This document shows positions 33,724 to 42,560 of a DNA stretch of 64,000 nucleotides, piece by piece. Origin of the DNA: Streptomyces galbus (GTDB lineage: Bacteria > Actinomycetota > Actinomycetes > Streptomycetales > Streptomycetaceae); assembly GCF_005280195.1 (NCBI RefSeq), contig NZ_SZPR01000026.1, positions 1 to 64,000 on the forward strand, in the 5' to 3' direction. Made by a program: the position numbers and the translations under genes. Every line of letters begins with the position of its first letter. Within the stretch, counting starts at the first letter, position 1. The notes under the pieces are model-generated. The model made no database searches. It saw only the letters and a program-made list of their open reading frames with translations, and was not told where the DNA came from.

Positions 33724-33760
33724 GCCGGTCACCCGGCTGTCAGGGGGCCGGGTGACCGGC
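33724..33760 (-). terminator. Intercistronic stem-loop between xylH and xylF
   Basis: A 14-bp perfect stem (33724-33737 with 33747-33760, arm gccggtcacccggc) with a 9-base loop and no T-run. It may act as a partial terminator or as an RNA-processing/stability element that separates the level of binding protein from that of the membrane components. Confidence 0.55.
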
Positions 33761-33824
33761 CGTCGGGGGCGAGCGGGGGTGGGCCGCGGCGGGGGCGGGC
33801 ACCGCTCGGAGTACGGCCGGCCGG

Positions 33825-35123
33825 TCAGCCGGCCACCTTGGCCGTGTCGGCGTCGGGGGCCTGGGCCGGCACCGTCGCCGTACCGGCCGGGTCGTCCCGC
33901 CGGAAGGGCCGCATCAGTGTCCCCGTGATGGAGAAACGCCCCTGGCTCTTGTTGTAGACGTCGAAGGCGACGGCGAGCAGCAGGACGAGGCCCTTGATGA
34001 TCTGCACCATGTCCGAGCCGACGCCCTCGAGTTGGAGGCCGTTGTTGAGCAGGGCCATCACCAGGCCGCCGACGATGGAGCCGCTGACGGTGCCCAGGCC
34101 GCCGGAGACCGCCGCGCCGCCGATGAACACGGCCGCGATGGCGTCGAGTTCCCAGCTCAGGCCGTCCTGGGGGCCGGAGGCGGAGGACCGCGCCACGAAG
34201 ATCATGCCGGCGAGCGCGGCCAGCACCGACATGTTCATCATGACGAAGAAGTTGACCCGCTTCAGCTTCACGCCGGACAGTTCGGCCGCCCGTGCGTTGC
34301 CGCCGACCGCGTAGATGTGCCGGCCCCCGATGGTGTTGCGGGTGTAGTGCGAGTAGGCCAGGACCAGGACGATCAGGATGATGCCGGAGATGGGCAGGCT
34401 GGTGCCGACCCGGCCGCCGGCGAACCGCAGCGTGGCGAAGACGATGACGCCGAGCATCACGGCCAGGCGGACGCCCGCGACCCAGAGGGGGGCGGTGTCG
34501 GCCTTCATCTCCAGCCGGGTCCGGCGCGCCTGCCACTCGCGCCACACCACACCGGCGCAGGCGGCGAGCCCGAGCAGGAGCGTGAGGTTGTTGTAGCCGG
34601 TGTCCGGCCCCACCTCGGGGAGGAAGCCCGCCCCGATCTTGCGGAAGCCCTCGGGCACGGGGACGGTGTCGGCGTTGCCGATGTACTGGTTGCCGCCGCG
34701 GAACAGCAGCATCCCGGCGAGGGTGACGATGAACGCCGGTACGCCGATGTAGGCGACCCAGAAGCCCTGCCAGGCGCCGATGGCCGCGCCGACGAGCAGG
34801 CCGAGCAGGATGCCGAGGGGCCAGGGCAGGCCGTGCTCCTGCATGGCCTTGGCGACGACGATGCCGGTGAAGGCCGCGACCGAGCCGACCGACAGGTCGA
34901 TGTGTCCGGCGACGATCACCATCAGCATGCCGATGGCCAGGATCAGGATGTAGGAGTACTGGCTGACCACGGCGATGAGGTTGCCGGAGGTCAGCGTCAG
35001 CCCGCCGGTCCAGATCTGGAACAGCAGGACGATGGCCACCAGGGTGAAGATCATGCCGAACTGGCGGGCGTTGGAGGTCGTGCCTCCGAAGAGGTTCTTC
35101 TGCAGGTCGGTGATGCGGCTCAT
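33825..35123 (-). CDS. xylH: Xylose-type ABC transporter permease
   Basis: A 432-residue integral membrane protein with about 10 or more hydrophobic segments (for example MIFTLVAIVLLFQIW, ILILAIGMLMVIVAGHIDLSVG, AFIVTLAGMLLFRGG). The signatures GHIDLSVGSV and NTIGGRHIYAVGGN are typical of XylH/RbsC permeases. The larger size compared with RbsC is normal for XylH-like proteins. The start overlaps the ATPase stop (ATGA). Confidence 0.9.
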   Translation of the reverse strand: MSRITDLQKNLFGGTTSNARQFGMIFTLVAIVLLFQIWTGGLTLTSGNLIAVVSQYSYILILAIGMLMVIVAGHIDLSVGSVAAFTGIVVAKAMQEHGLPWPLGILLGLLVGAAIGAWQGFWVAYIGVPAFIVTLAGMLLFRGGNQYIGNADTVPVPEGFRKIGAGFLPEVGPDTGYNNLTLLLGLAACAGVVWREWQARRTRLEMKADTAPLWVAGVRLAVMLGVIVFATLRFAGGRVGTSLPISGIILIVLVLAYSHYTRNTIGGRHIYAVGGNARAAELSGVKLKRVNFFVMMNMSVLAALAGMIFVARSSASGPQDGLSWELDAIAAVFIGGAAVSGGLGTVSGSIVGGLVMALLNNGLQLEGVGSDMVQIIKGLVLLLAVAFDVYNKSQGRFSITGTLMRPFRRDDPAGTATVPAQAPDADTAKVAG

Positions 35124-36670
35124 GGCGTTCGGCTCTTCTTCGTCGCGGTCATCTGCTTCATGAGGACTTCGGGATCGGCGTCGGCGCGGGCCACCTCGCC
35201 GGTGACGGCGCCCTCGAACACCGTGTAGATGCGGTCGCACAGGCCGATCAGCTCGGGCAGTTCGGACGAGATGACGATCACCCCTTTGCCCTGGGCGACG
35301 AGCTGCTGGATGATCCGGTAGATCTCGAACTTGGCCCCGACGTCGATGCCCCGGGTCGGCTCGTCGAGGATCAGCAGGTCCGGGTCGGTGAACATCCACT
35401 TCGCCAGGACGACCTTCTGCTGGTTACCGCCGGAGAGCTTGACGACGCCCTCGTCGACGCTGGGCGTCTTGATGCGCAGGCTCTGGCGGTACTCCTCGGC
35501 CACGCGGTGTTCGCGCACCGGGTCGATCACCCGGCGCCGGGTGATCTTCGACAGCTTCGCGGACACCATCGAGGTCTTGATGTCGTCCAGCAGGTTGAGG
35601 CCGATGGACTTGCGGTCCTCGCTGACGTAGGCCAGTCCGTGGCGGATGGCGTCCGCGACGGTCTTCAGGCGGATCTCCGCGCCGTCCTTGAAGACCTGTC
35701 CGGACAGCCAGGTGCCGTAGGAGCGGCCGAACAGGCTCATGGCCAGCTCGGTGCGGCCGGCGCCCATCAGCCCGGCGAAGCCGACGATCTCCCCGCGGCG
35801 GACGTGGAAGGACGAGCCCTTGCACACCATCCGCTCGTCCGAGGCGGGGTGCCGCACCGTCCAGTCGCGCACCTCGAAGAAGACCTCGCCGATGTCGGGC
35901 GTGCGCTCGGGGAAGCGGCTGGCGAGTTCGCGGCCCACCATGCCGCGCACGATGCGGTCCTCGTCCACGCCGTCGCCGTGCACGTCGAGGCTCTCGATGG
36001 TGCGGCCGTCGCGCAGGATGGTGATGGTGTCGGCGACGGCCTCGATCTCGTTCAGCTTGTGCGAGATCATGATCGAGGTGATGCCCCGCTCCCGGAAGCC
36101 GCGCAGCAGGTCGAGCAGGTGCCGGGAGTCGTCCTCGTTGAGGGCCGCGGTGGGCTCGTCGAGGATGAGGAGCTTGACGTCCTTGGCGAACGCCTTGGCG
36201 ATCTCCACGAGTTGCTGCTTGCCGACGCCGATGTCCTTGATCAGGGTGTCGGGGTCCTCGCGGAGTCCGACCTGGTCCATCAGCTCCAGGGCCCGGCGCT
36301 GGGCCGTCTTCCAGTCGATGGCGCCGCGGCGGCGCGGCTCGTTGCCGAGGAAGAGGTTCTCGGTGATCGACATACCGGGCACCAGGGCGAGTTCCTGGTG
36401 GATGATGACGATGCCGGCCTGTTCGCTGGCCCGGATGTCGTGGAAGCGGACCTGTTCGCCCCGGTAGACGATGTCCCCGGAGTAACTGCCGTACGGGTGG
36501 ACCCCGCTGAGCACCTTCATCAGCGTGGACTTGCCGGCGCCGTTCTCCCCGCAGATCGCGTGGATCTCGCCCTCCCGTACGACGAGGTTGACGTCGGCGA
36601 GCGCGGTGACGCCGGGGAAGGTCTTGGTGATCGACCGCATCTCCAGCAGGTTCGGGCGGGTGGGCGTCAT
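35120..36670 (-). CDS. xylG: Xylose-type ABC transporter, tandem ATPase
   Basis: A 516-residue protein with two nucleotide-binding domains. The first has Walker A GENGAGKST near residue 45, Walker B LLILDEPTAAL and the VGKQQLVEIAKA signature region. The second has a degenerate Walker A (GLMGAGRTEL), as is usual for sugar importers of this class, plus LSGGNQQKVVLAKW and LLILDEPTRGID. ATG 36670 is chosen because gggg-ag lies just upstream on the minus strand and the protein then starts as the family does. It is first in the xylG-xylH-xylF transcript, divergent from the ROK gene. Confidence 0.93.
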   Translation of the reverse strand: MTPTRPNLLEMRSITKTFPGVTALADVNLVVREGEIHAICGENGAGKSTLMKVLSGVHPYGSYSGDIVYRGEQVRFHDIRASEQAGIVIIHQELALVPGMSITENLFLGNEPRRRGAIDWKTAQRRALELMDQVGLREDPDTLIKDIGVGKQQLVEIAKAFAKDVKLLILDEPTAALNEDDSRHLLDLLRGFRERGITSIMISHKLNEIEAVADTITILRDGRTIESLDVHGDGVDEDRIVRGMVGRELASRFPERTPDIGEVFFEVRDWTVRHPASDERMVCKGSSFHVRRGEIVGFAGLMGAGRTELAMSLFGRSYGTWLSGQVFKDGAEIRLKTVADAIRHGLAYVSEDRKSIGLNLLDDIKTSMVSAKLSKITRRRVIDPVREHRVAEEYRQSLRIKTPSVDEGVVKLSGGNQQKVVLAKWMFTDPDLLILDEPTRGIDVGAKFEIYRIIQQLVAQGKGVIVISSELPELIGLCDRIYTVFEGAVTGEVARADADPEVLMKQMTATKKSRTP

Positions 36671-36810
36671 GGGCGGCGCTCCCCACCGCCCGGAACGCGC
36701 ACCGGCGCCCAGCGACCTCCGGTCCTGCGGCATTGCATGGACATCAACTTGCCTCCGATGACACGGCCTGGACCGGCGTGTCCGAGATTTCGTCTGCTGC
36801 GGCACCGGAC

Positions 36811-36841
36811 ACTAAATCCATTTGTTTTACTAAGTCAATGG
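36811..36841 (+). promoter_or_regulatory. Candidate ROK-regulator operator / divergent promoter
   Basis: An AT-rich island between xylG and the ROK gene. It contains the inverted repeat ccatt...aatgg (36818-36822, 36837-36841) and two direct actaa(a/g) copies (36811 and 36829) about 18 bases apart. This is the only AT-rich block in the 216-base gap, so it probably carries promoter and operator for the divergent genes. Confidence 0.45.
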
Positions 36842-36886
36842 CCTGGTGGAGATAGGTTGGTGGGGGGCGACGAGAGAGGACCGCAG

Positions 36887-38146
36887 GTGCGGCAGGCAGG
36901 AACGAACCTTCCCAAGGTCGGGCGCTACAACCGGGCCGTCGTGCTCGACCAGATCCAGCTCGCCGACGGCATCAGCCGGGTCGAGATCGCCGAGCACACC
37001 GGCCTCACACCGCAGACGGTGTCCGGCATCGTGCGCCGGCTGCTGGACGAGGGCATCGTCCGCGAGGACGGCGCGAGCAGGGTGGCCAGCGGCGGCAAGC
37101 CCCGCACCACGCTGCGCATCAACGCCGAGGCGGGCAGCGCCGTGGGCCTGCACTTCGACCCCGTCCAGCTCAGCTGCACCGTGGTGGACCTGCTGGGCCG
37201 GCCGCTGCTGGTCAAGAAGCGCCCCACGCACCCGGACGCGGACCCGCCCCAGGTCGTCAAGGCCATGGCCGAGCTGGTCGCCGACGTCCTGGCCGAGACG
37301 GGCGTCGACCGCGGCAAGATCCTCGGCCTCGGACTGGCCACCCCCGGGCCGATCGACCTCGAGCAGGGTGCGATCGTCGGCGCCCCGCAGCTCACCGGCT
37401 GGACCCGGGTGCCCGTGCAGCACATGCTCAGCGAGGCGACCGGTCTGCCGGTGACCCTCGACAACGACGCCACCGCGGCCGCGGTCGGCGAGCGCTGGTC
37501 GGGGGCGGGCCGGGGCGTGGCGGACTTCGCCTACTTCTACTTCGGCACCGGTGTCGGCGGCGGCCTCATCCTCAACCACCAGGTGTACCGGGGCGGTTCA
37601 CTGAACGCGGGCGAGTTCGGGCACTCCTCGGTGCTGCCCGACGGCCCGGAGTGCTACTGCGGGAACCGGGGCTGCCTGGAGCGCCTGGTCAACCCCACGG
37701 CCATCGTGGCCGAGGTGCACCGCAGGCTCGCCGCCGGGTCCCACCCGGACAGCGCGCTGGCGCGTGCCTTCGCGCAGGACCCCGGGGCCGTCGACCACCC
37801 CGCCATCGGTCTGGCCGCGGCCGCGGGCGACCCGGTCGCCGCCGCGGTCGTCGACGAGAGCGCCGAGCACGTGGCCTCGGTCGCGGTCGACATCGCCAAC
37901 TTCCTCGACGTGGACCTGATCGTCCTGGGCGGCCACGGCATCCAGCACGTCGAGTCGCGCTACGTGGAGGTCGTCGCCGCCGCGCTGGCCCGGCGCCCGC
38001 TGTCGCGGCACGTCCGGGTCGTCGACGTCGAGGCGTCCTGGCTCGGGGTGGACGCGGCGGTCGTCGGGAGCGCGGCGCTCGTGCTGCACGCCACGTACTC
38101 CCCGCAGTTGTCGGCCCTGCTGGGCACGGGGACGCCACCCGGCTGA
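36887..38146 (+). CDS. ROK-family transcriptional regulator (XylR / Rok7B7-like)
   Basis: A 419-residue regulator. An N-terminal winged helix (NRAVVLDQIQLADGISRVEIAEHTGLTPQTVSGIVRRLL) is followed by a sugar-kinase-like ROK domain with GLGLATPGPIDL, DNDATAAAVGE, FGTGVGGGLI and GEFGHSSV. The Cys-rich zinc loop is CYCGNRGCLERL. GTG 36887 with gagagagga ahead is preferred; GTG 36860 is a possible alternative. A ROK gene divergent from a xylose-type transporter matches the arrangement around S. coelicolor rok7B7, whose product affects xylose uptake, carbon repression and antibiotic production (established for that gene; orthology here is inferred). Confidence 0.9.
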   Translation: MRQAGTNLPKVGRYNRAVVLDQIQLADGISRVEIAEHTGLTPQTVSGIVRRLLDEGIVREDGASRVASGGKPRTTLRINAEAGSAVGLHFDPVQLSCTVVDLLGRPLLVKKRPTHPDADPPQVVKAMAELVADVLAETGVDRGKILGLGLATPGPIDLEQGAIVGAPQLTGWTRVPVQHMLSEATGLPVTLDNDATAAAVGERWSGAGRGVADFAYFYFGTGVGGGLILNHQVYRGGSLNAGEFGHSSVLPDGPECYCGNRGCLERLVNPTAIVAEVHRRLAAGSHPDSALARAFAQDPGAVDHPAIGLAAAAGDPVAAAVVDESAEHVASVAVDIANFLDVDLIVLGGHGIQHVESRYVEVVAAALARRPLSRHVRVVDVEASWLGVDAAVVGSAALVLHATYSPQLSALLGTGTPPG

Positions 38147-38217
38147 CGGGTCCGGCCGGCCGACCGATGAGTTTCCGGCGGCCCCGCCGTCTACCCCGTC
38201 GACGAAAGGAGCGCACC

Positions 38218-38823
38218 ATGCGCAAGGTCATCGTTTGCACGTTCCTCACGCTCGACGGCGTCATGCAGGCACCGGGCGGCCCGGACGAGGACGCCACCAG
38301 CGGCTTCGAGCACGGCGGCTGGCAGAAGCCGGTGTCCGACGACGAGGTCGGCAACGCCGTCGCCGGCTGGTACGAGCCCGCCGACGCGATGCTCCTGGGC
38401 CGTAAGACGTACGAGATCTTCGCGTCGTACTGGCCGACCGCCGACCCCGGCAACCCGTTCACCGAGCGGATGAACGCCCTGCGCAAGTACGTGGCGTCCC
38501 GGACCCTGACGTCCGTCGACTGGCAAAACTCCACCCTGCTGCAGGGCGACGTCGCCGACGCCGTCCGCGCGCTGAAGGAGACCGACGGCGGGGACATCAA
38601 CGTCGTGGGCAGCGGCGACCTCGCCCAGACCCTGATGCGGCACGGCCTCGTCGACGAGTACCGGCTCACCATCCACCCGGTGATCATCGGCAGCGGCAAG
38701 CGGCTGTTCGCCGACGGGGCGATCCCCACCGCACTCGAGCCGGTCAGCGTCACGACCACGAAGACCGGCACCGTCCTCGGCGTCTACCGGCCGAGCGGCG
38801 AGCCGACGTACGACAGCTACTAG
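38218..38823 (+). CDS. RibD C-terminal / dihydrofolate-reductase-like protein
   Basis: A 201-residue protein of the small DHFR-fold family common in actinomycetes. It starts KVIVCTFLTLDGVMQAPG and has AMLLGRKTYEIFASYWP, INVVGSGDLAQTLMRHGLVDEYRLTIHPVIIGSGKRLF. The family binds NADPH-like cofactors, but most members have no known substrate. gaaaggag lies ahead of ATG 38218. It appears to be a single-gene unit. Confidence 0.9.
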   Translation: MRKVIVCTFLTLDGVMQAPGGPDEDATSGFEHGGWQKPVSDDEVGNAVAGWYEPADAMLLGRKTYEIFASYWPTADPGNPFTERMNALRKYVASRTLTSVDWQNSTLLQGDVADAVRALKETDGGDINVVGSGDLAQTLMRHGLVDEYRLTIHPVIIGSGKRLFADGAIPTALEPVSVTTTKTGTVLGVYRPSGEPTYDSY

Positions 38824-38897
38824 GGTCCGCCGACCTCTCATCGGAATTTCTTCCTGATCGTGAGTGAATCGGACGTATCAAGTCACTCGTCACCCAA

Positions 38898-38918
38898 GGT
38901 GCATGAACGGCATGCACC
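38898..38918 (+). promoter_or_regulatory. Inverted repeat upstream of the small-membrane-protein operon
   Basis: ggtgcatg-aacgg-catgcacc: 8-base perfect arms with a 5-base centre, ending 18 bases before ATG 38937. It could be an operator or a leader hairpin close to the ribosome site (gaggag). Confidence 0.5.
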
Positions 38919-38936
38919 GGCGGTGAGGAGGGTGGC

Positions 38937-39659
38937 ATGAGTCAGTCCGTACCGGAGAACAGCGGAAGGCTGCAGCAGGTCGGGGAGTCGGTCCGGGCGG
39001 AGACGACCGCCACGGCCGGCCAGACGCGCGAGGCCGCGGGCCAGGTCGCGACCACGGCCGCGCAGCAGGCGAAGACCGTGGCCGACGAGGTACGGCACCA
39101 GGCCGGGTCGGTCGTGGGCGACCTGCGGGGCCGGGTCATGGACGAGGCCGAGGGGCAGACCAAACGGGCCGCCGGGGTGCTCCGGCAGTGGGCCCAGGAC
39201 CTGGCGGACCTGGCGGACGGCGCACCGGGGGACACCCCCGCCCGCAGCCTCACCGCGCAGCTCGCCGACCGCGGGCACCGCGCGGCGGACTACGTCGACC
39301 GGCACGGCGTCGAGGGCATCGTCGGAGACGTCCAGCGCTTCGCGCGACGCCGTCCCGGGCTGTTCCTGGGCGGCGCGCTGGTGGCGGGGCTGGTCGCCGG
39401 GCGTCTGGGGAAGTCGGCGGGCCGGGCCGCGCAGTCGGCCGGCGCCGGCCAGGAGCGAGCCGCGGCAGCCGTGGAGCCCCCGGGCCCGGTCGGGCCGGAG
39501 GTACCGGCGCCCGCCCCGGGCTCGGGGCAGTGGACGCCGGCCCAGCCGGCCGAGCCCTCTCCCCCGCCGGCGGTCCCGCCCGTCCCCACGGCACCGCCGC
39601 CCGTCCCGCCCGCGGCCGCCGGCCCCGGTGACCTGACGCCTCCGCACCCGGGGGTGTGA
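38937..39659 (+). CDS. Ala-rich helical protein with one membrane segment and Pro-rich tail
   Basis: A 240-residue protein. The N-terminal half (ETTATAGQTREAAGQVATTAAQQAKTVADE) is a long amphipathic helix pattern resembling late-embryogenesis or apolipoprotein-like repeats. A hydrophobic segment (PGLFLGGALVAGLVAG) lies near residues 139-155, and the last 70 residues are Pro/Ala-rich. It is first of three co-directional small genes (1-base gap to the next) whose products are found together in many Streptomyces and are thought to be envelope or stress related. No enzyme motif. Confidence 0.82.
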   Translation: MSQSVPENSGRLQQVGESVRAETTATAGQTREAAGQVATTAAQQAKTVADEVRHQAGSVVGDLRGRVMDEAEGQTKRAAGVLRQWAQDLADLADGAPGDTPARSLTAQLADRGHRAADYVDRHGVEGIVGDVQRFARRRPGLFLGGALVAGLVAGRLGKSAGRAAQSAGAGQERAAAAVEPPGPVGPEVPAPAPGSGQWTPAQPAEPSPPPAVPPVPTAPPPVPPAAAGPGDLTPPHPGV

Positions 39660-39660
39660 C

Positions 39661-40080
39661 ATGGCGTCGTCCCCCCGGCCGGACCGCGCGGACCCCTACG
39701 GCGAGGAGCCCTCGGTGGGTGTCCTGCTGTCGCGGGTGACCTCGGACGTCCAGACCCTGTTCCGCCAGGAGGTGGAACTCGCCAAGGCCGAGGTCAAGGA
39801 GGAGGCCACCAAGGCGGGCAAGGCGGCGGGCATGTACGGGGGCGCCGGCTTCGCCGGCTACATGGTCCTGCTGTTCCTGTCCCTCGCCGCCGTCCTGGGC
39901 CTGTCCAACGTGATGGACGGCGGCTGGGCGGCCCTGATCGTCACCGCCGTCTGGGCGGTGGTCGCGGGCGTGCTCTACGCACAGGGCCGCTCCCGGATGC
40001 GCACCGTCTCCCCCACACCGGAGCGAACCGTCGAGACCATGAAGGAGAACACCCGATGGGCACGTCACCCGACCAAATGA
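39661..40080 (+). CDS. Phage holin superfamily-like (DUF1469) membrane protein
   Basis: A 139-residue protein: a cytosolic amphipathic N-terminal helix (VTSDVQTLFRQEVELAKAEVKEE) then two membrane segments (GFAGYMVLLFLSLAAVLGL; WAALIVTAVWAVVAGVLY). This is the actinobacterial holin-like family and not a phage gene: there is no phage context, and it sits between two helical stress-type proteins. The next gene starts 25 bases inside it. Confidence 0.88.
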   Translation: MASSPRPDRADPYGEEPSVGVLLSRVTSDVQTLFRQEVELAKAEVKEEATKAGKAAGMYGGAGFAGYMVLLFLSLAAVLGLSNVMDGGWAALIVTAVWAVVAGVLYAQGRSRMRTVSPTPERTVETMKENTRWARHPTK

Positions 40081-40721
40081 GGGCGGAGATCAACGCCACC
40101 CGTGACCGACTGTCCGACGACGTGAACCGGCTCGCCGACCACGCCAGCCCCCGGCACATCGTGCGCCGCCGTACCGAGCGCGTGCGCGGCACCTTCACCG
40201 GCTTCAAGGAGCAGATCATGGGTTCCGCCTCCGACACCGCGCACAGCGTCGCCGAAGGGGCTCGGTCGGCGGCCGGCTCCCTGCAGGGCGGCGCCGGTCA
40301 GGTGACCGGCGCGACGCGCGACACCGCCCAGCAGGCGGGTGAGATGCTCAGCCAGGCGCCCGAGCAGGCCCGGCGGCAGACACAGGGACATCCGCTGGCC
40401 GCCGGCCTGATCGCCTTCGGCGTCGGTGTCCTCGCCTCCTCCCTCCTGCCCACGACCGAGGCGGAGGAGCAGGCCGCCTCCGCGATCGTGGAACAGGGCA
40501 AGGAGAGCCTCGAACCGGTCAAGCAGGCCGCCCTCGACTCCGCGCAGCACCTGAAGGAGCACGCCAGGGACGCGGCCCAGTCCGCGGCCGACGAGGTCAA
40601 GGGCACCGCACAGGAGGCCCTGCAGACCACCCAGGAGGAGGCCCGCGACCAGGCCGGCACGGTCGCCGGCCAGGCCCGCGACTCCGCGCAGCAGGTCACG
40701 GAGAACACCAGGCAGCAGTGA
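40056..40721 (+). CDS. DUF3618-type protein with helical repeats
   Basis: A 221-residue protein. The N terminus PDQMRAEINATRDRLSDDVNRLADHASP is the DUF3618 pattern. Ala/Gln-rich 11-residue-like helical repeats follow, with one membrane segment (LAAGLIAFGVGVLASSLLP, about 113-131) and a second run of Ala/Glu/Gln repeats to the end. It overlaps the upstream gene by 25 bases in another frame, so translation is coupled. Likely an envelope-associated stress protein together with the two genes before it. Confidence 0.85.
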   Translation: MGTSPDQMRAEINATRDRLSDDVNRLADHASPRHIVRRRTERVRGTFTGFKEQIMGSASDTAHSVAEGARSAAGSLQGGAGQVTGATRDTAQQAGEMLSQAPEQARRQTQGHPLAAGLIAFGVGVLASSLLPTTEAEEQAASAIVEQGKESLEPVKQAALDSAQHLKEHARDAAQSAADEVKGTAQEALQTTQEEARDQAGTVAGQARDSAQQVTENTRQQ

Positions 40722-40750
40722 GGCGCGCGGCGGGTCGCCCGCCGGTGCCG

Positions 40751-40810
40751 CCGGGGCCTGTCGTCCGGGTCACTCCGCCACGCCGGAATGACCCGGACGA
40801 CGGGCCCCGG
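40751..40810. terminator. Bidirectional terminator between convergent genes
   Basis: A long stem, about 25 bp with few mismatches (arm beginning ccggggcctgtcgtccgggt at 40751, partner ending at 40810), with a short loop near 40779. It serves both the DUF3618 gene and the opposing alpha-glucosidase gene. Confidence 0.88.
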
Positions 40811-40830
40811 GCCGCCCCCGCCGGTGCGGT

Positions 40831-42438
40831 CTACTCCGTCCGCAGCCACACCGCCGTCTCCCGCGGGAGACTGCCCTCCGCCGTCAGGGGGCCGCTGGCC
40901 AGCAGGACGTGCGCGTGCGACGGCAGGTCGACCGGGGCGGCGGACAGGTTGACCACGCAGAGCAGACCGGCCGGGCGGGTGAAGGCCAGCACGTCCGTCG
41001 GGGCGTCGAGCCAGGTCAAGGGGCCGTCGCCGAAGCCCGGCTCGGCGCGGCGCAGGGCGAGGGCCGTGCGGTAGAGCGAGAGCATCGAGTCCGGGTCCTG
41101 GCCCTGCCGGTCGACCGCGTAGGCGGCCCAGCCCTCGGGCTGCGGCAGCCAGGGCTCCTCGCGAGAGCCGAAGCCGGCGTGGGGGGCGTCGGCCTCCCAC
41201 GGCAGCGGGATGCGGCAGCCGTCGCGGCCCGGGTCGGTGCCCCCGGAGCGGAAGTGCATGGGGTCCTGGATGCGGTCGAGCGGCACCTCGGCCTCGGGCA
41301 GCCCCAGTTCCTCGCCCTGGTAGAGGTAGACGGAGCCGGGCAGGGCCAGGGTCAGCAGCGCGGCGGCCCGGGCCCGCCGGGTGCCCAGCTCCAGGTCGGT
41401 GGGCGTGCCGAACGCCTTCGTGGCGAAGTCGAACGCGGTGTCCTCGCGCCCGTAGCGGGTGACCGTGCGGGTCACGTCGTGGTTGCACAGGACCCAGGTG
41501 GCGGGGGCGCCCACGGGCGCGTGCTCGGCGAGGGTGTCGTCGATCGCGCGCCGCAGCCGGCCCGCGTCCCAGGGGCACGTCAGGAACGTGAAGTTGAAGG
41601 CGGTGTGCAGTTCGTCGGGGCGCAGGTAGCGGGCGAAGCGCTCGGCGTCCGGGAGCCAGACCTCGCCGACGAACACGGCGCCGTACTCGTCGGCGATCGC
41701 GCGCCAGGAGCGGTAGATGTCGTGCAGCCCGTCCTGGTCGATGTACGGGTGCGGGTCGACGCCCTCGGTGAAGTCGGCGAGCGCCGGGTCCTTCACGAGC
41801 AGCGCCGCGGAGTCGATGCGCACCCCCGCCACCCCGCGTTCGAACCAGAACCTGAGGATGTCCTCGTGCTCCCGGCGCACGGCCGGGTGGGCCCAGTTGA
41901 GGTCCGGCTGCTCGGGCGTGAACAGGTGCAGGTACCACTCGCCGTCGGGGACGCGGGTCCAGGTGGGCCCGGCGAACTGCGACGGCCAGTCGTTGGGCGG
42001 GAGTTCGCCGTCGGGGCCGCGGCCGGGCCGGAAGTGGAACAGCTCCCGCTCCGGGCTGCCGGGTCCCGCCTCCAGTGCGGCGCGGAACCAGGCGTGCTGG
42101 TCGGAGACGTGGTTGGGGACGATGTCGACGATCACCCGGATGCCCATCTCCGCGGCCTGGGCGATCAGTTTCTCCGCCTCCTGCAGGGTGCCGAAGGCCG
42201 GGTCGACGGCGCGGTAGTCGGCGACGTCGTACCCGCCGTCGACCATCGGTGAGGCGTACCACGGGGTGAACCAGACGGCGTCCACGCCGAGTTCGGCGAG
42301 GTGGGACAGTCTCGCCCGGGCGCCCGCGAGGTCCCCGGTGCCGTCGCCGTCACCGTCGGCGAAGCTGCGCGGGTAGATCTGGTAGATGACGGCGTCTCGC
42401 CACCAGGCGTCGGTGCGGGGCGGGTGAGGGGCTGCCAC
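40831..42438 (-). CDS. GH13 alpha-glucosidase
   Basis: A 535-residue intracellular enzyme (no signal peptide) of glycoside hydrolase family 13, oligo-1,6/alpha-glucosidase type. Conserved regions: region I VDIVPNHVS, region II GVRIDSAAL with the nucleophile Asp, region III VFVGEVW with the acid/base Glu, and region IV VLCNHDVTR. The start is GTG 42438, with gaaagga ahead. It is the last gene of the MalEFG-type operon and would release glucose from imported alpha-glucan oligosaccharides. Linkage specificity cannot be read from the sequence, but the two secreted GH87-like enzymes upstream suggest nigero-oligosaccharides. Confidence 0.93.
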   Translation of the reverse strand: MAAPHPPRTDAWWRDAVIYQIYPRSFADGDGDGTGDLAGARARLSHLAELGVDAVWFTPWYASPMVDGGYDVADYRAVDPAFGTLQEAEKLIAQAAEMGIRVIVDIVPNHVSDQHAWFRAALEAGPGSPERELFHFRPGRGPDGELPPNDWPSQFAGPTWTRVPDGEWYLHLFTPEQPDLNWAHPAVRREHEDILRFWFERGVAGVRIDSAALLVKDPALADFTEGVDPHPYIDQDGLHDIYRSWRAIADEYGAVFVGEVWLPDAERFARYLRPDELHTAFNFTFLTCPWDAGRLRRAIDDTLAEHAPVGAPATWVLCNHDVTRTVTRYGREDTAFDFATKAFGTPTDLELGTRRARAAALLTLALPGSVYLYQGEELGLPEAEVPLDRIQDPMHFRSGGTDPGRDGCRIPLPWEADAPHAGFGSREEPWLPQPEGWAAYAVDRQGQDPDSMLSLYRTALALRRAEPGFGDGPLTWLDAPTDVLAFTRPAGLLCVVNLSAAPVDLPSHAHVLLASGPLTAEGSLPRETAVWLRTE

Positions 42439-42560
42439 GTGAAACGGTCCTTTCGGGCAGGGGTGGTGCTTCGCCGCCGGCCCGGAGGCTGCGGGGCGTC
42501 GGACGGACCGGCGGCGAAGGCAGGGGTGGGGTGCGCGGTACGGGGCCTCTGTGGCGGACG

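Noticed and set aside
35507..36886. N-terminal extension of the ROK regulator frame back to 35507
   Set aside because: The upstream part lies antisense to xylG and has no domain; the winged helix begins right after GTG 36887.
39661..40080. Phage holin, hinting at a prophage
   Set aside because: The family is a chromosomal actinobacterial membrane protein, and no phage, lysin, integrase or attachment-site sequence is nearby.
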